The position numbers were made by a program, and so were the translations under genes. 64,000 bases of DNA from an uncultured Lachnospiraceae bacterium (GTDB lineage: Bacteria > Bacillota > Clostridia > Lachnospirales > Lachnospiraceae): assembly GCA_934292725.1 (NCBI GenBank), contig CAKQXY010000005.1, forward strand, positions 37,288 to 101,287, in the 5' to 3' direction. Shown one piece after another: positions 18,924 through 27,996 of the stretch. Numbering within the stretch: position 1 is the first letter of the stretch; each line of letters opens with the position of its first letter. The notes under the pieces are model-generated. The model was not told the origin of the DNA and did no database searches. It was given only the letters and a program-made list of their open reading frames with translations.

Positions 18924-20318
18924 TCAATCACCTTTTTTTACCTGCGCACCAGCTTCAAGAATCTTATCAAAGCGTGTTAAGAATGTAATTGTCGTTACAA
19001 TTGCTGCCAAAATATCGCTGATTGGCTCTGCTAAAAAGACAGCAAATACCTTGTCTGCCAAGAAGCATGGCAAAATAAATATAAGTGGGATCAGCAGCAC
19101 AATTTTTCTTAAGCAGGCAAGAAGAAGACTAACCTTTGCCTGACCAAGTGCCATGAAGCTTTGCTGACAGCTTACTTGGAAGCCAAGTGAGAATATACCT
19201 GCCATATAAATGTGAAGCGCCCATGATGTGAAATCTACTAATGTCGTATCTGATGTAAACAAGCCTGCAAAAAGCTGCGGCGCGATCATCATAATGAGCC
19301 ATCCAGCAATAGTAAAGGTGACGCATACGCAAAACTGAGTAAAGAAGGCCTTCTTTACACGATCCTTGTTTCCGGCTCCGAAATTATAGCTTATGATTGG
19401 CTGACCACCCTGGCAGATACCCTGCAGAGGCATCGTAATAAGCTGATTCACACTTGTAATAATGGTCATCGCACCAACTGCCACATCACCGCCATAACGG
19501 GCAAGACTTGATGTAAAGCTGATGGACAAAAGACTCTCTGTAGAAATCATTACAAAGCTTGAAATACCAAGCGCAAGACATGGTCCAAATACCTTCGGGT
19601 CCAGCTTCATGTTAGACAGCTTTAATTTAAGGATTGTCTTCTTTCCTGTCAGGAAACGAAGCACCCAGATGGCGCCGACTGCCTGACTTAAAACAGTCGC
19701 GATTGCTGCACCGCGCACACCCATATCAAGCACAAATATAAAAATCGGGTCAAGGATAACATTAATGACTGCACCAATCAAAGTCGTCATCATGCTGATT
19801 TTAGAAAAGCCCTGTGTTGTGATGAATAGATTCATTCCAAGAACAATCAGCACAAAAATACTTCCAAAAATATAAATTCGTGCATACTCAACTGCATACG
19901 GAAGCGTTGCATCACTCGCACCAAACAAACGAAGAAGCCGTGGTGCAAAAATAGAGCATAGAACGGTAAGTCCAACTGCAAAAAGTAAAATCAACGAAAA
20001 GCAGTTTCCCATGATCTTTTCTGCTGTTTCATTGTCCTTCTTTCCCATGAATATTGCTGCTCTTGGTGCTCCGCCTGAACCAGACAGCATAGCAAACGCG
20101 TTTATCAGCATTAAAATCGGTGCAAATAATCCAACACCTGTAAGTGCGGCTGCACCTATTCCCGGAATGTGTCCAATGTAAATTCTGTCTACAATGTTAT
20201 AAAGTAAATTAACAATCTGTGCGACAACAGCTGGAATCGCAAGCTGTGCCAGAAGTTTTGGTATGCTTCCCTTGCCCAAATCCTGCGTTCTTGCCTGTGG
20301 TTTTGTCTTCTCTTCCAT
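18924..20318 (-). CDS. MATE-family multidrug/metabolite exporter
   Basis: A 464-aa integral membrane protein with about 12 predicted helices in two homologous halves, starting GSIPKLLAQLAIPAVVAQIVNLLYNIVDRIYIG, the classic MATE opening. AAAGGAG precedes the ATG. The family exports cationic or other small molecules in exchange for Na+ or H+. The substrate is unknown. It is followed directly by the LacI-type regulator gene in the same direction; whether they share a transcript or role is not clear. Confidence 0.92.
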   Translation of the reverse strand: MEEKTKPQARTQDLGKGSIPKLLAQLAIPAVVAQIVNLLYNIVDRIYIGHIPGIGAAALTGVGLFAPILMLINAFAMLSGSGGAPRAAIFMGKKDNETAEKIMGNCFSLILLFAVGLTVLCSIFAPRLLRLFGASDATLPYAVEYARIYIFGSIFVLIVLGMNLFITTQGFSKISMMTTLIGAVINVILDPIFIFVLDMGVRGAAIATVLSQAVGAIWVLRFLTGKKTILKLKLSNMKLDPKVFGPCLALGISSFVMISTESLLSISFTSSLARYGGDVAVGAMTIITSVNQLITMPLQGICQGGQPIISYNFGAGNKDRVKKAFFTQFCVCVTFTIAGWLIMMIAPQLFAGLFTSDTTLVDFTSWALHIYMAGIFSLGFQVSCQQSFMALGQAKVSLLLACLRKIVLLIPLIFILPCFLADKVFAVFLAEPISDILAAIVTTITFLTRFDKILEAGAQVKKGD

Positions 20319-20366
20319 GATTTTTCTCCTTTTTTTCTCCCCAACCTGTCGCTTTTTAACATTTTT

Positions 20367-20507
20367 TAACTATTCAGAACCCCATTCGCAAAATCGCATC
20401 TTCGATGCTTCTATTTTGCTCATGTGGTTACCTCGCCATATAAAATTGCTATTCTGTCTGAATGCAAGCATTCACAGAAAGCAATTTTGCATGGCTCTGA
20501 ATAGTTA
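20367..20507. mobile_element. MITE-like element, copy 1 (141 bp)
   Basis: The ends are TAACTATTCAGAACC and GGCTCTGAATAGTTA, an imperfect terminal inverted repeat. The interior matches copy 2 (47576-47716) base for base as far as I can align by eye. The flanks carry the direct repeat CATTTTTTAA at 20360-20369 and 20509-20518, overlapping the TA-rich ends, as expected for a target-site duplication. It has no coding capacity and sits just beyond the terminator of the exported foldase gene. Confidence 0.8.
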
Positions 20508-20516
20508 CCATTTTTT

Positions 20517-20556
20517 AAAGCCCCGAAGAAGCGTTTGCCGCTCCAACGAGGCTTTT
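20517..20556 (-). terminator. Terminator of the exported foldase gene
   Basis: On the minus strand AAAAAGCCTCG...CGGGGCTTT form the outer stem with an inner AGCG/CGCT stem, followed by a U-rich run. It lies about 60 bp after the stop at 20616. Confidence 0.75.
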
Positions 20557-20615
20557 TGCCTGTTTGTAATCAATCAGACAATGATCTTTGTTATTATCCT
20601 GTCTACAAAAAATGT

Positions 20616-21848
20616 TTACTCTGCCTCAGAAGATACTTCCTCTGTGGAAACCTCCTCAGAAGATGCTTCCTCTGAAACTTCTTCTGAAACTTCTTCAGAG
20701 GACTCCTCTTCCATCTCGACTAAGGTTACGTTCTCTGAAAGCTTTCCTAACACATAATCAGTGCTTGCTGCAAACAGTACATATGGCTCACCATAAACGC
20801 CAACAGCCTTCTCGTAATCCTCATCAGTAAAGTTTAAAGATTCCTTTGCAATATCTGCTGTCATCTCCCAGCCTTCATTTTCCATAACAGCCTGCAGTAC
20901 AAGATAGTTTCCTGCATATGTCTTGCACATTTCTCTGAAGGAATCTTCATCAAGTCCATTTGCAGATAAGAAAGCATCAATTCCTACACCGTACATAGAT
21001 GCGATAGAAGTATAATACTGATAACGCTCATTGTAAACTGTATCAACAACTTCTTCCGGTACATCTTTGATCTCGGAATTTTCTACTACATACTGGAACA
21101 GTGCATTATACATGTTCTGCTTGTACAGATTGTCATAGATGCTCTGACGATATGCATCTGCGCTCTCATAATCCGGCAGATTTTCAGCAATAAAATCATC
21201 ATCAAACTCTGGTGTTATCTTCTCTTCGATGTAGTTGATAGTGATATTGAAAACAGCATCCTTGCCGCTTAAATCTGTGTTATTGGTATATGGATCCGGG
21301 AATGTAACATTGATATCAAAGTTCTCGCCCGGTGCATGACCGATCAGCTGATCTAAAAATCCATCGATATAGCTTGTTACGCCAATGGTAACTGTCGCAC
21401 CTTTTCCATCTGTGCTTCCGCCCTCAAACTCAACACCGTCAACAGAACCTACATAATCAATATTTACAGTGTCACCATCCTCGATCAGACGATCTGCATC
21501 AGTGATCTGGTTTGTCTTTGTATAAGAGCTTAATGTCTTATCAATCTGACTCTGCACAGCCTCATCAGATGGAAGGATTTCATCTGACAGATCCATATGT
21601 GAATAATCAAGCAAAGTTACATAATCAAGTGCCTTTACACCTTCAAAAAATCCCTTTTCATCATAGCCTTCGCTATAATCAAATGCCTCTGTCTCGGCTT
21701 CGCTTGATTCTTCCTCAGCACCAGTCTCCTCTTCTGTTTCAACTTCAGTTACCTCTTCTGTGCTTGTCTCCTCTGCAAATGCTGCTGCAGGAGTCATCGC
21801 TACTGCCATGCTCATACCGAGTGCTGCTGCTAAAAATCTTCTTCTCAT
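20616..21848 (-). CDS. Exported trigger-factor-like FKBP peptidyl-prolyl isomerase
   Basis: About 410 aa. A signal peptide (RRRFLAAALGMSMAVAMTP ... AFA-EE) is followed by an acidic Glu/Ser/Thr-rich linker. An FKBP domain comes next (DTVNIDYVGSVDGVEFEGG and YIDGFLDQLIGHAPGE), then a helical C-terminal region like the trigger factor chaperone arm. The final ~30 residues are Ser/Glu-rich (EEVSEEVSEEASSEEVS). Unlike cytoplasmic trigger factor it lacks the ribosome-binding domain. The ATG at 21848 follows AGGTGAAGG; the longer reading has no signal peptide at its start. Likely role: folding of secreted proteins at the membrane/wall face. There is no lipobox. Confidence 0.85.
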   Translation of the reverse strand: MRRRFLAAALGMSMAVAMTPAAAFAEETSTEEVTEVETEEETGAEEESSEAETEAFDYSEGYDEKGFFEGVKALDYVTLLDYSHMDLSDEILPSDEAVQSQIDKTLSSYTKTNQITDADRLIEDGDTVNIDYVGSVDGVEFEGGSTDGKGATVTIGVTSYIDGFLDQLIGHAPGENFDINVTFPDPYTNNTDLSGKDAVFNITINYIEEKITPEFDDDFIAENLPDYESADAYRQSIYDNLYKQNMYNALFQYVVENSEIKDVPEEVVDTVYNERYQYYTSIASMYGVGIDAFLSANGLDEDSFREMCKTYAGNYLVLQAVMENEGWEMTADIAKESLNFTDEDYEKAVGVYGEPYVLFAASTDYVLGKLSENVTLVEMEEESSEEVSEEVSEEASSEEVSTEEVSSEAE

Positions 21849-21970
21849 TACCTTCACCTGTCCTGATTCAATGCCAGGACTCCCTTTCTTTGAATGACAT
21901 AAATTCATTCTATCACAAATTTATGCGTTTGAAAACCAATTGAGTAAAATTTCATTCAATTTTCACAGAT

Positions 21971-22417
21971 TTACCATTCTCTGCTATCCCAGATTACAGT
22001 GAACGGTCCATCATTTTCGAGTGATACTTTCATCTCTGCTCCAAAAATACCATGCTCGACTTTGCCAAATTCTTTTCGGCATTCCTCTAAAAAATATTCG
22101 TATAAGCGCTCTGCCTCTGCCGGGGAACCTGCATTAGTAAAGCTTGGGCGATTACCTTTTTTGCAGTCGGCATACAGCGTAAACTGTGATACTACAAGCA
22201 CCTCTCCGCCTACATCCTCGATTGAACGATTGATTTTTCCTTCTTCATCTGAAAAAATGCGCAGCTTATGAAGTTTTTTTACATAGCGTTCCACCATTGA
22301 CTCATCGTCGCCCTGTCCAACGCCAAGAAGAACAAGATAACCTTTTTTGATTTCTCCTGTTACTTTACCCTCTACTGTCACACTTGCATGATTTACTCTT
22401 TGAATTACAAGTTTCAT
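21971..22417 (-). CDS. dtd: D-aminoacyl-tRNA deacylase
   Basis: 148 aa, the standard length. It contains the family's [17 protein letters not shown] (active-site Ser-Gln-x-x-Leu region) and [11 protein letters not shown] near the C-terminus, and begins [17 protein letters not shown]. The enzyme hydrolyses D-amino acids from mischarged tRNA in the cytosol. The gene is monocistronic here or follows xpt after a terminator. Confidence 0.96.
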   Translation of the reverse strand: MKLVIQRVNHASVTVEGKVTGEIKKGYLVLLGVGQGDDESMVERYVKKLHKLRIFSDEEGKINRSIEDVGGEVLVVSQFTLYADCKKGNRPSFTNAGSPAEAERLYEYFLEECRKEFGKVEHGIFGAEMKVSLENDGPFTVIWDSREW

Positions 22418-22489
22418 AATCTTTTTTCCTCTGTCTGCTATTCTTATAGCTATTTTCTTAAACCACTTCGCATTATGGCTTCAAATGTA

Positions 22490-22515
22490 AAACCCAGAGG
22501 AATCCCCTGGGTTTC
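22490..22515 (-). terminator. Terminator after xpt
   Basis: On the minus strand AACCCAGG and CCTCTGGGTT form the stem around a short loop, then UUU. It lies about 17 bp after the xpt stop. Confidence 0.75.
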
Positions 22516-22531
22516 ATTTGTTGTTCTCTTA

Positions 22532-23113
22532 TTACTGCTCTCTGAAGAAAACTTCTCCAGTCTCTGCATTCATTCCATCAACGATTGCCAGAGACTCTAC
22601 GCGAATACCCTTGCCGCGGATTAAATCGCCGCCCTTCTGGAATCCTTTCTCGATTGCAATACCAACACCCTCGATTGTAGCACCAGAGCTTTTTACAATA
22701 TCAATCAGACCCTCTAATGCACATCCATTTGCCAAAAAATCATCAATGATCAGCACATGATCTTCTGGGGAAAGGAACTTTTTAGAAACAATCACATCAT
22801 AGATTCTGCGGTGTGTAAAAGACTGAATCTTTGTAGAGTATACATCACCGTCAAGATTAATGCTCTGAGTCTTCTTTGCAAATACAACCGGCACATGAAA
22901 ATACTGTGCTGCAATACAGGCTACACCGATGCCGCTTGCCTCAATTGTGAGAATCTTATTGATTGGGCAACCCTCATACAGTCTCTTAAATTCTTTTCCC
23001 ATCTCTGAAAACAGTTCGATATCCATCTGATGATTTAAAAAGCTGTCAACCTTTAATACATTTCCTGGCTTTACAATACCATCTTTGCGAATTCTTTCTT
23101 CTAACAGTTTCAT
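22532..23113 (-). CDS. xpt: Xanthine phosphoribosyltransferase
   Basis: 193 aa, matching Xpt length. It starts [29 protein letters not shown], typical of Xpt, and has the PRPP-binding loop [14 protein letters not shown]. It salvages xanthine to XMP. No purine riboswitch is visible in the ~110-bp leader, which differs from the Bacillus arrangement. A GGCTGCCG/CGGTAGCC-type hairpin lies in that leader just after a TATAAT box. Confidence 0.95.
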   Translation of the reverse strand: MKLLEERIRKDGIVKPGNVLKVDSFLNHQMDIELFSEMGKEFKRLYEGCPINKILTIEASGIGVACIAAQYFHVPVVFAKKTQSINLDGDVYSTKIQSFTHRRIYDVIVSKKFLSPEDHVLIIDDFLANGCALEGLIDIVKSSGATIEGVGIAIEKGFQKGGDLIRGKGIRVESLAIVDGMNAETGEVFFREQ

Positions 23114-23178
23114 AACGTTCCTTACCGCCCTTCTGATTAGTGTTTATTCATGTTTTGTCTATGTATATTTGTATCAAA

Positions 23179-23200
23179 GGCTACCGGATTTCGGCAGCCT
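23179..23200 (-). terminator. Hairpin between D-LDH and xpt
   Basis: GGCTACCG and CGGCAGCC form an 8-bp stem with one mismatch, about 30 bp after the D-LDH stop on the minus strand. It is followed only by UUUGAU, so it is a weak terminator or a 5' hairpin of the xpt mRNA. Confidence 0.45.
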
Positions 23201-23226
23201 ATTATACCATGTTGTGCTTTTAGAGT

Positions 23227-24213
23227 TTACTTTGTTACCTCATTTTCAAGCGTCTCGCCCTTTTCAAATGCAGCTGCATTTTCAAGAGTGATACGACTGA
23301 TTGCCTCAAGTGCCTCTCTTGTAAAGAAGCCCTGATGAGAAGTTACCATGACATTTGGGAATGATAAAAGTCTTGCCATTGTGGAGCTTTGCAGAATTGT
23401 GCCCGAAAGATCCTCGTAAACCTTGTCGTTTTCTTCCTCATAAACATCAAGGCCAACTGCAAAAAACTTACCCTTTCTGATACCTTCAATCAGCTCCTCT
23501 GTATTAACAAGACCGCCTCTTGACGTGTTGACTAAAATTACGCCATCCTTCATCTTCGCAATGGACTCACGATTGATTAAGTGATGTGTCTGCTCAGTTA
23601 ACGGGCAGTGAAGTGAAATCAAATCACTCTGCGCTAACAGTTCATCAAGAGCTACATACTCGATATCATTATTAGGATTTGGATACAGATCATATCCAAG
23701 CACTCTCATGCCAAAGCCTCTGCAGATTCGCGCCATCGCCATACCAATTTTTCCAGTACCGATGATTCCGGCTGTCTTCTTATAAAGATCTACACCCATC
23801 AGTCCGTTTAAACTGAAATCATTTTCTCTGCACTTAATATAAGCCTTGTGCGTATGACGATTTGCTGTGAGCGCCAATGCCATCGCATGCTCTGCAACAG
23901 CCTCTGGTGAATAACCCGGCACGCGTGCAACCTTTATGCCATACTCTGCTGTCTTTTTCAGATCTACATTGTTGTAGCCTGCACAGCGCATTAAAATTAA
24001 TTTAACACCCTGACGATGCAGCTGTTCAACTGTCTCTGCCCCGATATTAGCATTAACAAATGCACAGATCGCCTCATAGCCTGATGCTAACGCTGCTGTC
24101 TCTGGTGACAGATTTGCCTCCAGATAATGAATCGAAAGCTCTGGATACTCTGGCAAAATCGCATCAAAAAACTCTTCATCGTACTTTTTGGTACCATAAA
24201 ACAAAATATTCAT
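23227..24213 (-). CDS. D-lactate dehydrogenase (D-2-hydroxyacid dehydrogenase family)
   Basis: About 328 aa. The NAD-binding motif is GIIGTGKIGMAMARICRGFG. The catalytic Arg is in VNTSRGGLVNTEEL, the Glu is in GLDVYEEEND and the His is in VMVTSHQGFFTREAL. The length and the FFYGTKKYDEEFF-like start match fermentative D-LDH (LdhA) more than other D-2-hydroxyacid dehydrogenases. The ATG at 24213 has AAAAGGAG seven bases upstream; a TTG two codons earlier is unlikely. It reduces pyruvate to D-lactate to regenerate NAD+. Confidence 0.9.
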   Translation of the reverse strand: MNILFYGTKKYDEEFFDAILPEYPELSIHYLEANLSPETAALASGYEAICAFVNANIGAETVEQLHRQGVKLILMRCAGYNNVDLKKTAEYGIKVARVPGYSPEAVAEHAMALALTANRHTHKAYIKCRENDFSLNGLMGVDLYKKTAGIIGTGKIGMAMARICRGFGMRVLGYDLYPNPNNDIEYVALDELLAQSDLISLHCPLTEQTHHLINRESIAKMKDGVILVNTSRGGLVNTEELIEGIRKGKFFAVGLDVYEEENDKVYEDLSGTILQSSTMARLLSFPNVMVTSHQGFFTREALEAISRITLENAAAFEKGETLENEVTK

Positions 24214-24296
24214 ATGCAATCTCCTTTTCTAATAGATGATTCCCTTGAAAGGGTTCTCAATTTTTTAGAAAACATACGCTCAGACGCTTTGATGTA

Positions 24297-25010
24297 TTAT
24301 TTTTTCTGCAGTTTGTCTACTATTTTATTCTCCTCCCACATCTTCTGCATCCTGACGTTTTCCTCGTGCTGTTCCTCAACGCCGACCTTTGGCAATGCCT
24401 GCACCTCTTCATTTAGTGAAAGCATCTTTGCATCCAGCATATTTACAATGTCTGAACAAGCTTTTAACTCTTCATTGATATGCTGCGGTGCTTTTCCCTC
24501 GAATTTATAGCGGATTTTATGCTCAAGTGATGCCCAAAAATCCATCGCAATTGTGCGAATCTGAATTTCCACCTTCACGTTAACTGGTCCCGTTGATAAA
24601 TATACTGGAACCGAGACAACCATATGGTAACTCTTGTAGCCATTTGGCTTCGGATTTGCGATATAATTTTTAACGGTCAGCACCTGAATATCTGACTGAC
24701 TGCTAATGCGGTCCGCAATTCGGTAAATATCAGAAGTAAAGGAACAGACAATGCGGATGCCTGCTATATCACTCAGACAGTTCTGCATGTTGTCCATATT
24801 AACTTCAAGGCCATGGCGCTTTAACTTCTTTACAATACTCTCCGAAGACTTGATTCGTGATGTTACATGCTCAATCGGATTGTAATTATGTATCTTGATA
24901 AATTCATTGTTCAGTATATCAATCTTTGTTGCTATTTCTTTCAGCGCAGATTCGTATGTAAACATAAGTGTTTCCCACTTATCTATGCGGTGTTCGCTGA
25001 TTTCTTCCAT
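24297..25010 (-). CDS. relQ: Small alarmone synthetase, RelQ/YjbM type (GTP pyrophosphokinase)
   Basis: 237 aa with only a RelA/SpoT synthetase domain and no hydrolase, TGS or ACT domain. Conserved stretches are DIAGIRIVCSF, NPKPNGYKSYHMVVSVPV and VEIQIRTIAMDFWASLEHKI, which hold the G-loop and catalytic Glu-x-Gln residues. It makes (p)ppGpp from GTP/GDP and ATP. GGAG lies about 12 bases before the ATG, in a stretch where GTAAGTTAG-like units repeat. It is encoded alone between D-LDH and a repeat region. Confidence 0.93.
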   Translation of the reverse strand: MEEISEHRIDKWETLMFTYESALKEIATKIDILNNEFIKIHNYNPIEHVTSRIKSSESIVKKLKRHGLEVNMDNMQNCLSDIAGIRIVCSFTSDIYRIADRISSQSDIQVLTVKNYIANPKPNGYKSYHMVVSVPVYLSTGPVNVKVEIQIRTIAMDFWASLEHKIRYKFEGKAPQHINEELKACSDIVNMLDAKMLSLNEEVQALPKVGVEEQHEENVRMQKMWEENKIVDKLQKK

Positions 25011-25351
25011 TTACTAACTTTCTCCTAACTTACACTAACTTACTTTTTGTCATGCAGCCAAAACTTTTGGTGCTTCTCTATCAGTCTACCATATTTTGAT
25101 TGCTTTTTAAAGTATTTCTTTTCGCGTTTTGTAACATATTACCCGTAGGGATGACAGTTCATGGATAAGCCAATATTTACAGCTAAGCCCGATGGTGAAT
25201 GGTTTTCACGAGCCGGACACTTGGAGCAGGTCTTTCAATGTAATGTATAATAATAATGAGCATAACAGGAACCTGCGGAGTTTGGTCCGGCGACGAAACC
25301 ATTGCACCTGAGGGCTTTCGTAACCTTCCCCATGAACTGCAATCTAGGTTT
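25011..25351. repeat. Inverted-repeat element P1 in a 341-bp gap
   Basis: The interval holds one palindromic element, 25155-25339. The outer arms are CAGTTCATGG (25155-25164) and CCATGAACTG (25330-25339). The inner arms are AGCCC...GAATGGTTTT...CCGGAC (25186-25217) and GTCCGG...AAACCATT...GGGCT (25285-25315). Related pieces occur at 27328 (P2) and 27911 (P3). It has no coding capacity and lies right after the OLD gene, whose stop is 12 bp from the element's end. No other feature is seen in the gap. Confidence 0.7.
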
Positions 25352-27238
25352 TCATACCTTTCGGCTCTCAAAATATACAAAACGGTCTATTGCATCGAGG
25401 ATATCGGCAAATTCCTCTCGCGGTGCCAACGCTACATAACGGCTTAAAAGCTCATTTTCTTCTTTTTTGAAACGACCGTAGAAGCAGTCAAACATGTTGT
25501 GTCCGCGCATATAAATGCGTATTTCTTCCATGTGTGCTTTTACATCCTCTGGTCCTGCCAGATCATGGCCCATTACACTTATAAGCTTTTGGCCGCTTGA
25601 AAGCCTCGATAAATATTCCTGCCATTTTTCGTAGAAGGTCTGATAAAATGCGTTTTCTGACTCGACAACACCTAGCTGTGCCATGATCTTTGGATTAAAG
25701 AAATAATTTTCAAATGAATAATATTTCAGCACAAGCACATTTTGAGGACGTACCTTCGGCAGATGGTCTACGTCGCGCTTTCCTGCCTCCTCGTAATAAT
25801 TACACAGCTGGCTTATCAGCTTTCGTCTATCTTTTCCGTCACCGTCTCGTATCATTAGAAACTGATCTTTCAAATAGACCTGATTCATATATTTTAGATT
25901 TGCATACGTTTTGATATTTGTACAGCTGTTTGTTGTAATAATTGCGATGCGCGAAAGATTGCCGTCTTTATCATATATTTCAGAATAATATCTTTTAAGC
26001 AGAATAGGCAATCGGTTTTTATCCTGTTTTCCTTCCACGATGAATACAAAGTTTACATTCATCAGATCAGTTGCCGTATATCCCAAATCATCTAATATGA
26101 CACTGATATCAGTATTGTCGCGCACAATGGAACGGCCCTGCTTATCAAGCACTACCTGTCGAATTTCGCGGCTGTTAAAGTTTGCAAGAAGATTAGGTGA
26201 ATGAGTTGTAAACACAACCTGATTTTTTCGTGACAGACGGTACAAGATCTCACCAGCCACACGCTGCAGTGTTGGATGAAGAAAAAGCTCTGGTTCCTCA
26301 ATCATCAGTATGCTTGACAGCTGCTCCTGCATCTCTGTATATGTTTCAAGAAGAGACAAAAGATAGATGCTTCGCATTCCCTCTCCCATCTCGCTAAGCG
26401 TATGTGTCTGTCTTTGTGTCTTACTACAGATTTCTGTTGTAACCTGAAGCATCTGTTCAACATTTCTATTCATGGAGTAGACAATCTCATCCTGGCCGCC
26501 GTTTTTCTTAAAGTTTTCATTTACACTCTTTGAAAATTCTTCAAGGTTTAGCTGGTACAGCTTGTAGTCTAAAAGCTTAGATGCCTCAAATGCATCAAGC
26601 TCAATTGGTTTTTTCTGATTGATATAGCCGATGCATGAAAAGCAATGATCACATGTCTTTGCCTCCTCAAACAGACAACAGCCGCTTCGCATTTTAGAAA
26701 TCAGCGAATCCTCACGAAGAAGCAGCAGATCACTTTGCAGCCGCTCAATATCTCGTTCAGGACTGACACTATAAATACGTGGAAGCAGTTTTTCGATATA
26801 AGGATTGTTCTTTTTAAAGCCGTCAAAATAGCGCTTTCTGCCATCCTTATTTGCGATAAAGCAAAAAGACAGCTCACCGCGCTCATTTATCGATTCACCG
26901 TCAGTTTCAAACATTGGTGCAAACGACGGCAGCTTCTTTTGAAAATCTTCAAGCCAAGAATCAAATTTTCTGTAACGGCTTATTACTCCTCTTCGGCAAA
27001 GACGCTTCAAATCGTCCTTTGTCAATTCAAGTGTAAGCGCAATCTCAATATTGCCGCCGTCCCAGTTGAAATCCTTTTTTGTTATCGCAATATCTCCAAG
27101 CGCCACACGCAGCGCATCTATTATCGTGGATTTTCCGGTATTATTTTGTCCAACAAGAATCAGGGCATTTTCCACTGAATCAATTGTGACATCCCGGATT
27201 GCACGAAAGCTTTTAATATGTATTCCTGTCAGTCTCAT
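25352..27238 (-). CDS. OLD-family ATP-dependent endonuclease-like protein (AAA ATPase + TOPRIM)
   Basis: 628 aa. Walker A is GQNNTGKST (about residue 30). An ABC-type signature region lies near LSEMGEGMRS, Walker B is MIEEPELFLHP and the switch His is in FTTHSPN. A C-terminal TOPRIM domain carries FIVEGKQDKN and the acidic MIRDGDGKD. A cysteine cluster (CCLFEEAKTCDHCFSCIGY) is inserted within the ATPase domain. Known OLD-type proteins act in phage defence (for example GajA of Gabija, P2 Old) or DNA repair. No helicase or reverse transcriptase partner is adjacent, so it is a solitary OLD. It is flanked by repeats P1 and P2. Confidence 0.85.
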   Translation of the reverse strand: MRLTGIHIKSFRAIRDVTIDSVENALILVGQNNTGKSTIIDALRVALGDIAITKKDFNWDGGNIEIALTLELTKDDLKRLCRRGVISRYRKFDSWLEDFQKKLPSFAPMFETDGESINERGELSFCFIANKDGRKRYFDGFKKNNPYIEKLLPRIYSVSPERDIERLQSDLLLLREDSLISKMRSGCCLFEEAKTCDHCFSCIGYINQKKPIELDAFEASKLLDYKLYQLNLEEFSKSVNENFKKNGGQDEIVYSMNRNVEQMLQVTTEICSKTQRQTHTLSEMGEGMRSIYLLSLLETYTEMQEQLSSILMIEEPELFLHPTLQRVAGEILYRLSRKNQVVFTTHSPNLLANFNSREIRQVVLDKQGRSIVRDNTDISVILDDLGYTATDLMNVNFVFIVEGKQDKNRLPILLKRYYSEIYDKDGNLSRIAIITTNSCTNIKTYANLKYMNQVYLKDQFLMIRDGDGKDRRKLISQLCNYYEEAGKRDVDHLPKVRPQNVLVLKYYSFENYFFNPKIMAQLGVVESENAFYQTFYEKWQEYLSRLSSGQKLISVMGHDLAGPEDVKAHMEEIRIYMRGHNMFDCFYGRFKKEENELLSRYVALAPREEFADILDAIDRFVYFESRKV

Positions 27239-27327
27239 TCGCGCACCTCTGCTTTTCTTGCATAAATACTATTTAACAACTATTCAAAATTATCATAGCA
27301 TATTCATATGCTTTTTTCCACACAAAT

Positions 27328-27417
27328 GTCCGGCGACGAAAAGCATTGTTACAGTTCACTGGACACCCATTCGCCTTCGGGCTTTATTGTAAATATTTTT
27401 CTAGCGTGAACTGTAAG
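27328..27417. repeat. Dispersed repeat P2 upstream of perR
   Basis: It starts GTCCGGCGACGAAAAGCATT, nearly the same as the P1 inner right arm, and includes TTCGGGCTTT. GTTACAGTTCAC (27350-27361) and GTGAACTGTAAG (27406-27417) form an inverted pair related to the P1 outer arms, but in a different order. It lies between the OLD gene start and the perR promoter. Confidence 0.6.
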
Positions 27418-27444
27418 CATTAGATTTCTGAGTCCCGAAAGTAG

Positions 27445-27501
27445 TTGACATCTTATGTTTAGTTTTGTATAATGAAAACAAAAATAGTAATTATTATTAC
27501 A
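27445..27501 (+). promoter_or_regulatory. perR promoter with PerR-box-like operator
   Basis: TTGACA at 27445-27450, 17-bp spacer, TATAAT at 27468-27473. Just downstream, ATAGTAATTATTATTACA (27484-27501) is a near-palindrome close to the Per box consensus. The same sequence, inverted and with few changes, overlaps the start site of the rubrerythrin gene, supporting shared autoregulated control. Confidence 0.8.
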
Positions 27502-27519
27502 TAGAAGGGAATTTTAATT

Positions 27520-27906
27520 ATGATAAAATACAGCCGCCAGCGTGAAGCAATTGTTCAGTATCTCACAGGGCGCACAGATCATCCAAGTGCTGAATCTGTT
27601 TATCAGGCGCTCCGCCAGACACACCCTAATATCAGCCTCGGAACTGTCTATCGCAATCTAGGCGTTCTTGAGGAAAATGGTCAGCTGATGCGGATTCCGA
27701 TGGATAACGGATCTGACCGCTTTGACCCAAATGTAGTTCCTCATTATCACTTTTTATGCCGCAAATGCGGCTGCCTTCAGGATGTCCCAATGACAGCACT
27801 TGATTCTTTAAATCAGCTCGCACAGGCACATATTGATGGCATCGTAGAAAGCCATTCCCTGCTGTTTAAAGGTGTATGCAAAAGCTGTGCAGAGGATGCA
27901 AAATAA
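27520..27906 (+). CDS. perR: Fur-family regulator, PerR-like
   Basis: 128 aa. A winged helix (ISLGTVYRNLGVLEENGQL) precedes the metal-binding dimer domain with HYHFLCRKCG and CKSC, the two CxxC pairs of the structural zinc site. DRFDPNVVPHYH has the Asp/His spacing of the PerR regulatory metal site. The strong promoter, a Per-box-like operator in its own leader and a rubrerythrin gene next door all point to peroxide sensing. A Fur or Zur assignment is less likely. GAAGGGA precedes the ATG. Confidence 0.85.
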   Translation: MIKYSRQREAIVQYLTGRTDHPSAESVYQALRQTHPNISLGTVYRNLGVLEENGQLMRIPMDNGSDRFDPNVVPHYHFLCRKCGCLQDVPMTALDSLNQLAQAHIDGIVESHSLLFKGVCKSCAEDAK

Positions 27907-27910
27907 TTGC

Positions 27911-27971
27911 TGTTCACGGTACTATGTTACGAAAGCCCTCAGGTGTAATGTTTTTCACGAGCCGGACACTT
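27911..27971. repeat. Dispersed repeat P3, half element
   Basis: Read on the minus strand it matches the right half of P1: GTGTCCGGC, then CACCTGAGGGCTTTCGTAAC, then a GTGAACAG end. It lies just after perR and 25 bp before the rubrerythrin -35 box. P2 and P3 thus bracket perR in inverted orientation. Confidence 0.6.
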
Positions 27972-27996
27972 TTTTATTATATTTTTTAAAAAGCTC

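Noticed and set aside
23114..23226. Possible purine riboswitch before xpt
   Set aside because: The leader has one simple hairpin but none of the three-way-junction core bases of the purine aptamer.
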